Shown here in pieces: positions 1-6,352 of a DNA stretch of 6,575 nucleotides. How positions within the stretch are numbered: position 1 is the first letter of the stretch; the number at the start of each line of letters is the position of its first letter. The notes below the pieces were generated by a model, which had not been told where the DNA came from, did not search any database, and worked only from the letters and a program-made list of their open reading frames with translations. The position numbers were made by a program, and so were the translations under genes. Origin of the DNA: CAMEON01 sp964427175 (lineage in GTDB: Bacteria > Bacillota > Clostridia > Oscillospirales > CAG-272); the NCBI GenBank assembly GCA_964427175.1, contig CAYRTP010000148.1, positions 1 to 6,575 on the forward strand, in the 5' to 3' direction.

Positions 1-495
1 GTCAACGATGAAGATCGCATCGGGCAGTCTCTCCATGGTCTTGATACCGCCGTAGGACTTCTCCATGTCGAAGATCTCCTTCTGCAGACCTGCAACCTCC
101 TTCTTGGGGAGCAGATCGAAGGTGCCGTCCTCCTGCATCTTGTTCAGACCGTTCAGGCGGTTGATGGAGCGCTTGATGGTCTTGAAGTTGGTCAGCATAC
201 CGCCGGGCCAACGGACGTTTACATAGTACATACCGCAACGCTCGGCCTCTTCCTTGATGGCCTCGGCTGCCTGCTTCTTGGTACCGACGAACAGGATGTT
301 GCCGCCCTGAGCGGAGAGGTCACGAACGAAGTTGTAAGCCTCCTCGAACTTCTTAACGGTCTTCTGCAGGTCGATGATGTAGATGCCGTTTCTCTCGGTG
401 AAGATGTACTCCTGCATCTTGGGGTTCCAGCGGCGGGTGTGATGGCCGAAATGTACGCCGGCCTCCAGCAGCTGCTTAATGGTAATGATAGACAT
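1..495 (-). CDS. rpsB: 30S ribosomal protein S2, N-terminal 165 residues (runs off left edge)
   Basis: This encodes ribosomal protein S2, a component of the 30S head/body junction that binds late in small-subunit assembly and is needed for S1 association. The translation starts MSIITIKQLLEAGVHFGHHT and contains the family hallmarks GHHTRRWNPKM (residues 17-27), IYIIDLQKT (38-46), ILFVGTKKQA (67-76) and the RWPGGMLTNF block (95-104). The ATG at 495 is chosen because AAGGAGG (504-510) lies 8 nt upstream and the N-terminus matches S2 proteins exactly. S2 is usually about 230-260 residues, so roughly a third is missing beyond the window edge; the visible frame is open with no defect. It has its own promoter and a leader of about 125 nt. 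In most Firmicutes tsf (elongation factor Ts) follows rpsB, which would place it outside the window. Identification is certain. Confidence 0.98.
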   Translation of the reverse strand, partial: MSIITIKQLLEAGVHFGHHTRRWNPKMQEYIFTERNGIYIIDLQKTVKKFEEAYNFVRDLSAQGGNILFVGTKKQAAEAIKEEAERCGMYYVNVRWPGGMLTNFKTIKRSINRLNGLNKMQEDGTFDLLPKKEVAGLQKEIFDMEKSYGGIKTMERLPDAIFIVD

Positions 496-621
496 TTCTA
501 TGTCCTCCTTCGGTTTTTTCCACCACAGAGGCACTTGCGTACTGATCCGAAAAGCCGTTTTCGGACACCGAGCCGCTGATTGCGTCTGTGTGTGTATTTG
601 ATGTTGTGCTTTTTTCGCACA
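496..621 (-). promoter_or_regulatory. rpsB 5' leader with two hairpins
   Basis: This is the predicted untranslated leader of the rpsB mRNA, from the inferred transcription start near 621 to the start codon. Two clear hairpins are visible. At the extreme 5' end TGTGC/GCACA closes a seven-base A-rich loop (605-621). In the middle TCCGAAAA/TTTTCGGA forms an 8-bp stem with a GC-rich tetraloop (546-565). Neither is followed by a T-run in the direction of transcription, so they are not intrinsic terminators. Ribosomal protein operons are often autoregulated through leader structures, and rpsB leaders are known to be regulated in enterobacteria; whether this leader binds S2 is inference. Confidence 0.5.
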
Positions 622-628
622 CTGGTGT

Positions 629-657
629 ATTATACCACACACACTTCCTTTATGCAA
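629..657 (-). promoter_or_regulatory. sigma-A promoter of rpsB
   Basis: On the minus strand a -35 box TTGCAT (652-657) is followed by exactly 17 nt and a perfect consensus -10 box TATAAT (629-634). The -10 is also of the extended type (TGG immediately before TATAAT). Transcription should start near 621-622, giving a leader of about 125 nt. Such a near-consensus vegetative promoter fits a highly expressed ribosomal protein gene. The upstream flank (661-700) is AT-rich and could act as an UP element. Confidence 0.9.
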
Positions 658-666
658 GGGGTATTT

Positions 667-695
667 TTGGAATTTACAATTTGTTTACAATCCAA
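667..695 (-). repeat. AT-rich direct repeat upstream of the rpsB promoter
   Basis: On the minus strand the octamer ATTGTAAA occurs twice (684-691 and 673-680) with an 11-bp period, framed by short inverted TTGGA/TCCAA arms (691-695 and 667-671). The copies sit about 52-70 bp upstream of the predicted rpsB start, on one face of the helix. This could be an UP element or an activator site; it may also simply be AT-rich spacer. Confidence 0.4.
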
Positions 696-712
696 AAAGA
701 GGGGGCGCAATC

Positions 713-808
713 ACGGTCATCCTGAGCGGAGCGAAGCGAAATCGAAGGATCTCCTACCGGCAAGAGATCCTTCGACTCCGTGCTTCGCACTCCGCTCAGG
801 ATGACCGT
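713..808. repeat. 96-nt near-perfect palindromic intergenic repeat
   Basis: The two arms are reverse complements: the left arm starts ACGGTCATCCTGAGCGGAG (713-731) and the right arm ends with its exact complement (790-808). Inner blocks CGAAGC and TCGAAGGATCTC also pair, with only a few mismatches and two 2-nt insertions in the right arm, around a 10-nt loop (754-763). The resulting stem would be about 40 bp. GTCATCCTGAGCGGAGCGAAG-type palindromes are recurrent interspersed repeats in many bacterial genomes, and this copy lies in the spacer between a terminator and a promoter. It has no coding capacity. It could be a REP/MITE-like element moved in trans. Confidence 0.8.
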
Positions 809-850
809 CTCCTATCGTCGCTTCGTACCGCTTGGAATTGACCGTCCCTG

Positions 851-882
851 CAAAAACGGCCCGCCCCGAAACGAGGCAGGCC
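851..882 (-). terminator. intrinsic terminator after the YlmC-like gene
   Basis: Read on the minus strand, an 11-bp GC-rich stem (GGCCTGCCTCG pairing with CGGGGCGGGCC, two G-U wobbles) closes a TTT loop (858-882) and is followed after one base by five T residues (852-856). It begins 6 nt past the TAG stop of the gene at 889-1173 and would end that transcription unit. Confidence 0.9.
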
Positions 883-888
883 TTTCAT

Positions 889-1173
889 CTACTTTTTCCT
901 CCCGCTCCCGCGTACCAGGCAGGAGGACATCTCTGCCGCCGTCAGCTTGACCAGGATGGTATCCTCCCCCAGGCACTCGATGCGGCACCAGGGGATGCGG
1001 TAATGCTCGCTCTTGCCCAGCCCCAGAAAGCCGCATTCCCGAGGGATGATGAGGGCGGTGACCCGCCCGTCGTCGGCGCAGAGCTCCACGGCGGAGGGAT
1101 AGCCCAGCTTGCCGCCGTCGCACAGGTTGATGACCTCCATACAGGAGAGCTCGGTGGTGGTGATCTGTCTCAT
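889..1173 (-). CDS. ylmC: YlmC/YmxH family PRC-barrel protein (sporulation-associated family)
   Basis: This is a 94-residue protein of the YlmC/YmxH family, small PRC-barrel-like proteins of endospore-forming Firmicutes often annotated as sporulation proteins; the molecular function is not established. The family signatures are plain: EVINLCDGGKLG (residues 13-24), a VTALIIP strand (38-44), and IPWCRIECLGEDTILV (60-75). The ATG at 1173 is preferred over an in-frame ATG at 1281 because AAAGGAGGT (1181-1189) lies 7 nt upstream and because homology begins here. Seven cysteines in 94 residues (11, 18, 32, 47, 63, 67, 85) is more than I would expect for this family. The C-terminus ends in a basic tail (RGSGRKK). 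It lies 160 nt downstream of the ATPase-like gene with no convincing promoter in between, so it may be read from the upstream operon or from a start I cannot identify. It is followed by a strong terminator. The ylmC symbol denotes the family rather than proven orthology to B. subtilis YlmC versus YmxH. Confidence 0.9.
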   Translation of the reverse strand: MRQITTTELSCMEVINLCDGGKLGYPSAVELCADDGRVTALIIPRECGFLGLGKSEHYRIPWCRIECLGEDTILVKLTAAEMSSCLVRGSGRKK

Positions 1174-1208
1174 GGGTATGACCTCCTTTCTTGCGGAATC
1201 GGGGCTGG

Positions 1209-1283
1209 TTTTGCGGAGCAAAATCGCCATTGTGCCAATGGCGAAAGCCTCAAAACGCTGTTTGAAAGATTTATCTTTCAAAC
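1209..1283 (-). repeat. three tandem hairpins between the ATPase-like gene and the YlmC-like gene
   Basis: The 160-nt spacer (1174-1333) holds three consecutive perfect stem-loops: GTTTGAAAGA/TCTTTCAAAC around a 4-nt loop (1260-1283, 10 bp), CGCCATTG/CAATGGCG around 3 nt (1225-1243, 8 bp), and TTTTGC/GCAAAA around 3 nt (1209-1223, 6 bp). On the minus strand the first stem is followed by AGCGTTTTG, a poor T-tract, so it is at best a weak terminator for the ATPase-like gene. The region also reads open in frame with the YlmC-like gene for 36 codons back to 1281, but lacks a ribosome binding site for that longer form. It could be a leader structure or a short interspersed repeat. No good promoter was found here. 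Confidence 0.55.
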
Positions 1284-1333
1284 GTCCTTCCCTTCCGCAA
1301 TGGTTGGTACAGGATATGCGGCAGACGGGGAAT

Positions 1334-4015
1334 TTATCCCTTTCGGACCGCCTTTGAAACAGCCAGCGCTACGGCGCGGAACAGCAGGTAGATCAGGGGG
1401 GCGGCCAGGGGGATGCAAAGGCACCACAGGAGGTGTACTCCGCCCACCAGCGCGGCGGCCAGGGCACCCACGTAGACCAGGATCAGGGCGAACGTGGCAA
1501 AGAACACGGTGCTGTTCCGTCGGGGGAGCTTGTCCGCGCGGAACGCGGCCAGCTGGATGCCGAGGGTACAGAGCAGTCCGAAATGGAGCAGGTCCCCGCC
1601 GAAGTCCACTTCGCACAGGGCGGCGATCCAGACCGCCAGCCACACCGGAACCGAAGCGACGGTGACCGAGATCAGCTCGGCCAGGTGGGCGCGGGGAGAG
1701 CTGATGAGGGGTGTCTCGAGTGCCCGTCGGGGGTTGGGCACATGGGACGGTGTGAGGTTCAAAAAGGCGGTCATCACCAAAAGATCCACCACAAGGCCCG
1801 AGATCAGCAGGGCGGGAGCCGAGGCAATGGCCACACCCAGGCACAGGGGCAGAATCGTCATGAGGGCGCGGAGGGTCTGGGAAATCAGCAAAAAACGCAG
1901 GGTACGGCTCAACGCCCCTCGGAAGCCGTCTGCGGCGCGGAGGGCGCGGAGCACGCCCAGCAGGCCTCCGCCCACCGCCGAGCTTCGGCGGATCAGGACG
2001 TGGGCTACACGGCGGGAACGGTCGTTGGCCACACGGCCGTCGGGGGTTCCGTCGGTCTCGGGAGCCCCTTCAAAGCCGCGAAGATCGGCGCGGAGATCCC
2101 CCGCCTCCACGACGGCGTACACCGAGGGGGTACAGGTAAAGGCCACGTCGGCCTCGGCCAACAGGGACACGTCCCGTCCGTCCGCCGACAGCACGCCGAC
2201 GGTACGGCCTTGGGCCTTGAGCCCACGGATGCAATCCCGTATGTAGTCGGTGGAACAGCCCTCAAAGGCGCGACAGCCCTCATCCATCCGCTGGGAAGCG
2301 GGGGTACGGGTCATGCCATCGGGGGCGGGACGGTCGGCGGGGGTGGCATCGGTCAGACCGCAGGCCGCCAGCATACGCGGGTGGCTGTCCGACACGTTCC
2401 GCAAAAACGAGGCCACCCGAATTCCCGAGCTCTCCAGGTTCTTGACGCATCCCGCCGTTTTACGGCAGGTGTGGGGGGCGTAGGTCAGCATAGCGCGGAC
2501 GGTGGTCTCCCCCTCCGACTCGGTCAGTACGAACACGGGGATGCTTCCCTGCCGTACCTCCTCGCGGTAGGCGCGGTAAAGCAGATTCTGCCCGCCGCTG
2601 TCCAGGGGACGGAGCTTACGGCCGTCATGGAACAGGGCGCAGGCCTCGGCTTCATGGAAGCGGGGAGTCAGGGTCACCGTCACGCGGCGGGGGCCGTCGG
2701 GGGTGGGAAAGGTTCCCGCTACCCCCGTACCGTGGGGGTGGATGTCCTTGATCTTGACCTGCAGAGCTTCGGTATCCGCCTCGGCCCAGCGGCAGAATTC
2801 GGTCAGGAGTCCCGTATCGATCTCCTCCTCCGCACCCGTGGAGGGGAGCTTGGCCATGCCCTCACGGTAGAGGTACAGGTACTCGGCTACGGCGCGGACA
2901 TCCTCGTCGGCATCGGGGCGGTCACAGCGGTAGAGCCGATCCCCCACGCGGAGGGCCTCGGGGTGATAGGACCCATCATGGAGCGCGGCGGTGCCGACCA
3001 GGATCAGGTCGGTCATAGCGGTGAGGGTCTCCAGTGTGGCCGCGGACTTGATCTCAGCGGTATTTTCGCTGTCCCGATCCAGGGCGGCGGCACGGCGGGT
3101 GGAGGCGGCCAGGTAGGTCCCCCGCGCCAGCAGATGCTCGGTGAGGGTCAGCACCGACAGGGCCAGGACCGACAGGAAGATATCCAAAAACTCATATCTC
3201 TCCCCCACGGTGAAGATACCGATGGCGGTCAGGGGGATGATGAGGCAGAACAGCCCCAGATTGTAGATAGACAGGACCTTGTAGGCCTTCTTGAAATAGC
3301 CCACGGGTCTGTCCTGATGGGGGGTGGGGATGTGGCCGATGAGACCGCCCAGGTGGGTCTCACTGCCCACGGCGACCACCACCGCCATAGCCGAGCCCGA
3401 CTCCACCATACCGCCCGCGAAGACCATGTTCACAGGGGAGAGGCGAAGCCCCTCGGTGGATTCGGGGTACTGATCCGCGTCCTTTTCCAGGCGGACGGGA
3501 GGACGGCGGGGGTCCGAAGCGTCCAGCTCCCGTTCCAGAACAGTAAAGCGATCGGTGCGGAGCAAACGGCAATCCGCGGGGACCACGTCGCCCTCGCGGA
3601 GCAGGATGATGTCCCCCGCCACCAGCCCTTCGGCGGTGACCCGCAGAACACGGCGGCCCCGCAGGACACGGCAGAGGGGGGCATCGTAAGCCAGCATGGC
3701 GGCATCGGTTTTGTCGGAGCGATGGAGGAACCAGGCGCAGAGGGCGGTATTGCCCAGGGTCAGAAGCAGGCAGAAAACGGCCAGGGCCACCCGATCGAAG
3801 AACAGGGCGATGATGGCCACGGTGATCATCAGCCACAGGGCGGGTTCTCGGATGGTCTGCCGCACGCACTCGGCGTAGCGGCGGGGCTTTTTGCGAAAAA
3901 GAGGGGCGGCCGTGCTGATCTCCAGCCGCCGTTCCGCCTCCTTGGGTGTCAGGCCCACGGAGGCATCGGTTTCCAGCTTGGAGAGCAGATCCGGGATGGG
4001 GGAGAGGTGGGGCAT
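1334..4015 (-). CDS. P2-type ATPase-like membrane protein lacking all catalytic motifs (pseudo-P-type ATPase)
   Basis: This 893-residue protein has the order of a SERCA-like cation pump: N-terminal cation-ATPase domain (about 10-70, with GLTPKEAERRL), M1-M2 (58-96), actuator domain (about 115-230, with GDIILLREGDVVPAD at 134-148 and AVVVAVGSETHLGGL at 211-225), M3-M4 (247-303), P and N domains (about 310-640), and six C-terminal helices M5-M10 (705-890). The catalytic signatures are gone. TGES is DASD (165-168); PEGL is TEHL (292-295); in the ungapped stretch ETLTAMTDLILVGTAALH the DKTGTLT Asp aligns with Val340; TGD aligns with LRN (538-540); GDGVND aligns with SADGRD (610-615). It should therefore not form the aspartyl-phosphate intermediate. 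Glu293 in M4 and Asp744 in M6 (LVVD) are kept. The frame is intact and length normal, arguing against a decaying pseudogene. The start at 4015 has AAGGAG (4022-4027) 6 nt upstream, 21 nt after the unfoldase stop, so the two are co-transcribed. Family membership is seen; any role (ion sensor, scaffold, regulator) is inference. Confidence 0.85.
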   Translation of the reverse strand: MPHLSPIPDLLSKLETDASVGLTPKEAERRLEISTAAPLFRKKPRRYAECVRQTIREPALWLMITVAIIALFFDRVALAVFCLLLTLGNTALCAWFLHRSDKTDAAMLAYDAPLCRVLRGRRVLRVTAEGLVAGDIILLREGDVVPADCRLLRTDRFTVLERELDASDPRRPPVRLEKDADQYPESTEGLRLSPVNMVFAGGMVESGSAMAVVVAVGSETHLGGLIGHIPTPHQDRPVGYFKKAYKVLSIYNLGLFCLIIPLTAIGIFTVGERYEFLDIFLSVLALSVLTLTEHLLARGTYLAASTRRAAALDRDSENTAEIKSAATLETLTAMTDLILVGTAALHDGSYHPEALRVGDRLYRCDRPDADEDVRAVAEYLYLYREGMAKLPSTGAEEEIDTGLLTEFCRWAEADTEALQVKIKDIHPHGTGVAGTFPTPDGPRRVTVTLTPRFHEAEACALFHDGRKLRPLDSGGQNLLYRAYREEVRQGSIPVFVLTESEGETTVRAMLTYAPHTCRKTAGCVKNLESSGIRVASFLRNVSDSHPRMLAACGLTDATPADRPAPDGMTRTPASQRMDEGCRAFEGCSTDYIRDCIRGLKAQGRTVGVLSADGRDVSLLAEADVAFTCTPSVYAVVEAGDLRADLRGFEGAPETDGTPDGRVANDRSRRVAHVLIRRSSAVGGGLLGVLRALRAADGFRGALSRTLRFLLISQTLRALMTILPLCLGVAIASAPALLISGLVVDLLVMTAFLNLTPSHVPNPRRALETPLISSPRAHLAELISVTVASVPVWLAVWIAALCEVDFGGDLLHFGLLCTLGIQLAAFRADKLPRRNSTVFFATFALILVYVGALAAALVGGVHLLWCLCIPLAAPLIYLLFRAVALAVSKAVRKG

Positions 4016-4036
4016 AGCGGTCTCCTTACGGTGTTT

Positions 4037-6352
4037 TTACATACAGGTTACTTTGATCTTCCCATCCTCCGCGTGGACGAGGATCTGCGTGAGGTTATGG
4101 GTGTAGTCGGCGATCACGGCCTCGGCAATGGCATCCTCTACGTGACGCTGGATGTAGCGGCGCATATTACGGGCCCCGAACTTGACCGAGTAGGACTGCT
4201 CGGCGATCAGCGAAGCGGCCTCGTCGGTGTAGCGAAGGGTGAGGGACTTTTCGGCCAGGGCATCGGCCAGCTCACCCAGCATGATACGGACGATGCGGGT
4301 GAAGTCCTCCCGATCCAGGGCGCGGAAGGTCACCACCTCGTCCACGCGGTTGATGAACTCGGGACGCAGGAAGCCCGAAAGGGCCTTCATGGTGGCATCC
4401 TCGGCGCGCTCGTCGGCGGTGCCGCCGAAGCCGATGGAACCCGTCTGACGGTCGGAGCCCGCGTTGGTGGTCATGACGATGACGGTGTTCTCAAAATTCA
4501 CGGTCTTGCCGTGGGCATCGGTGAGGCGGCCGTCATCCAGAATTTGAAGCATGATATTGAGCACGTCGGGGTGGGCCTTCTCGATCTCATCGAACAGCAC
4601 CACCGAGTAGGGCTTGCGGCGGATCTTCTCGGTAAGCTGACCCGCGTCGTCATAGCCCACGTAGCCGGGAGGTGAGCCGATGAGGCGGGAGACCGATTCC
4701 TTTTCCATGAACTCCGACATATCCAGGCGGATGAGGGTCTCGGGGGAGTGGAACAGGTCGTTGGCCAGGGTCTTGACCAACTCGGTCTTACCCACGCCCG
4801 TGGGACCCGCGAAAATGAAGGAGACGGGCTTGCGCTTGGCGCTGACACCGGCGCGGTTGCGCTTGACGGCGCGGGCTACGGCGTTCACAGCCTTGTCCTG
4901 GCCCACGATGTGCTCCTTGAGGCGGGCCTCCAGCTTATCCACCTGCTCGAACTCGTTCTCGGTGATGGTGGTGGCGGGGATGCCGGTCCAGACCTCAATG
5001 ACCTCGGCCAGTTCGGCGGCGGTCAGGGTGATGGCGGCGCAGTCGGGCTCCAGGGCGGCCAACCGCTCCGAGAGCTTCAGCTCCTCGGCCTTGATGCCCG
5101 CCAGCTCCTCGTACTTTCTCTGCATGGCCTTCTCGTCGCCGTCGGGGGTCTCCTGGGTCTCCAGGGCCTCGCGGCGGGTCTTGATGGCCAGCAGACGGTC
5201 GCGGATCTCGTAGGTCTCGTTGAGGGCTCCGCTGGACAGGGACAGGTGGGAGGCGGCCTCGTCCAACAGGTCGATGGCCTTATCGGGGAGGTAACGGTCG
5301 GTGATGTAACGCTCCGACATGGTGACCGCCTTGACCAGCACCCCGTCGGGGATGCGGATGTTGTGGTGGGCTTCGTAATAGTGCTTGATGCCCTTGAGCA
5401 TTTCCACCGACTCGGCAATGGAGGGCTCCTCCACGGTGACGGGCTGGAAGCGGCGCTCCAGGGCGGCATCCTTCTCGATATACTTGCGGTACTCGGCAAA
5501 GGTGGTGGCGCCGATGACCTGGATCTCGCCCCGGCTCAGGGCGGGCTTGAGGATATTGGCGGCGTTCATGGAGCCTTCGGCGTCGCCGGCGCCCACCAGA
5601 TTGTGGACTTCGTCGATGACCAGGATGATGTTGCCGCAGGCTTTGATCTCACCGATCAGGCTCTTCATGCGGCTCTCGAACTGGCCCCGGAACTGGGTGC
5701 CGGCCACCAGGGCCGTCAGATCCAGCAGGAACACTTCCTTGTCCCGGAGCTTGTAGGGCACATCCCCGGCGGCGATGCGCTGGGCCAGGCCCTCAGCGAT
5801 GGCGGTTTTGCCCACGCCGGGCTCACCGATGAGACAGGGATTGTTCTTCTGGCGGCGGTTGAGGATCTGGATGACCCGTTCCGTCTCCACATCCCGGCCG
5901 ATGACCTTGTCAAGCTTTCCCTCCCGGGCACGGGTGGTCAGGTCCATGCAGTAGCTGTCCAGGAACTTGTGCTTTTTATTCTTCTTTTTGTCCCCCTCTT
6001 CCTTTTCCTTTTTGGGTTCGGGACGCTTGGGGGGCTGGGCAGGCAGATCGGAACGATTGCCGAAAAGCTGGTTGAGCAGCGGGAAGGTGGCAGTCTGGCT
6101 GTCCACCTCGTCGTCATCGTACTTTTCAGTATCGTCCATCTGACCGAAGAGGTTGCCCATCTCGTCAGCCAGCAGATCCAGATCGTCCTCGGAAATGCCC
6201 ATCTGGCGCACAGCTTCGTCGATCTGAGGGATGCCCAGACTCCGGGCGCATTTCAGGCAGTAGCCCTCGTTGAGGGTGTTGCCGTTTTCGATCTTGGTAA
6301 TAAAAACAACCGCGATATTCTTCTTGCATTTGGCGCAAAACTTCGGCTGCAT
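4037..6352 (-). CDS. clpE: ClpE/ClpC-type AAA+ unfoldase with N-terminal zinc finger
   Basis: This is a 771-residue HSP100 unfoldase that should feed substrates to ClpP in the cytoplasm. An N-terminal zinc finger has Cys6, Cys9, Cys32 and Cys35 (CX2C-X22-CX2C), as in ClpE; the tandem Clp_N repeats of ClpC are absent. An acidic stretch and a Lys/Glu/Pro-rich linker (about 101-130) follow. AAA1 holds Walker A GEPGVGKT (176-183), Walker B VIDE (245-248), pore loop GTQFRGQFE (218-226) and arginine finger ERRF (299-302). A short charged middle domain (about 372-437) precedes AAA2, with Walker A GPTGVGKT (516-523), pore loop GYVG (563-566), Walker B LFDE (586-589), sensor-2 GARNMRR (726-732), and the ClpP-docking IGF tripeptide (640-642). 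All ATPase residues look intact. An upstream in-frame GTG at 6361 overlaps the ribosome binding site AAGGAG (6361-6366), so the ATG at 6352, 8 nt beyond it, is the real start. No ClpP, mcsA, mcsB or ctsR gene is adjacent here. ClpC is the alternative name; architecture favours ClpE. Confidence 0.93.
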   Translation of the reverse strand: MQPKFCAKCKKNIAVVFITKIENGNTLNEGYCLKCARSLGIPQIDEAVRQMGISEDDLDLLADEMGNLFGQMDDTEKYDDDEVDSQTATFPLLNQLFGNRSDLPAQPPKRPEPKKEKEEGDKKKNKKHKFLDSYCMDLTTRAREGKLDKVIGRDVETERVIQILNRRQKNNPCLIGEPGVGKTAIAEGLAQRIAAGDVPYKLRDKEVFLLDLTALVAGTQFRGQFESRMKSLIGEIKACGNIILVIDEVHNLVGAGDAEGSMNAANILKPALSRGEIQVIGATTFAEYRKYIEKDAALERRFQPVTVEEPSIAESVEMLKGIKHYYEAHHNIRIPDGVLVKAVTMSERYITDRYLPDKAIDLLDEAASHLSLSSGALNETYEIRDRLLAIKTRREALETQETPDGDEKAMQRKYEELAGIKAEELKLSERLAALEPDCAAITLTAAELAEVIEVWTGIPATTITENEFEQVDKLEARLKEHIVGQDKAVNAVARAVKRNRAGVSAKRKPVSFIFAGPTGVGKTELVKTLANDLFHSPETLIRLDMSEFMEKESVSRLIGSPPGYVGYDDAGQLTEKIRRKPYSVVLFDEIEKAHPDVLNIMLQILDDGRLTDAHGKTVNFENTVIVMTTNAGSDRQTGSIGFGGTADERAEDATMKALSGFLRPEFINRVDEVVTFRALDREDFTRIVRIMLGELADALAEKSLTLRYTDEAASLIAEQSYSVKFGARNMRRYIQRHVEDAIAEAVIADYTHNLTQILVHAEDGKIKVTCM

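Noticed and set aside
546..565. Intrinsic terminator/attenuator in the rpsB leader
   Set aside because: The 8-bp hairpin is not followed by a T-tract in the direction of transcription.
580..804. 74-codon plus-strand open frame over the rpsB promoter and the palindrome
   Set aside because: It reads through a promoter, a leader and a repeat arm, lacks a ribosome binding site, and its second half is just repeat sequence.
1174..1281. Longer 130-residue form of the YlmC-like protein
   Set aside because: The extra 36 residues come from a hairpin-rich spacer, have no ribosome binding site and lie outside family homology, whereas the ATG at 1173 has an excellent site.
832..1665. 277-codon plus-strand open frame
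   Set aside because: It is antisense to the YlmC-like gene and the end of the ATPase-like gene, crosses a terminator, and looks like low-complexity shadow translation.
1334..4015. Functional Ca2+ or Mg2+ transporting P-type ATPase
   Set aside because: The overall layout supports the family, but the phosphorylation Asp, TGES, TGD and GDGxND are all missing, so transport by the normal cycle is not credible.
1433..4675. 1080-codon plus-strand open frame spanning both large genes
   Set aside because: It is antisense to two well-supported proteins, is Gly/His/Gln-rich with no recognisable domain, and crosses their intergenic gap. It is explained by GC-rich third codon positions leaving few stops on the complementary strand.
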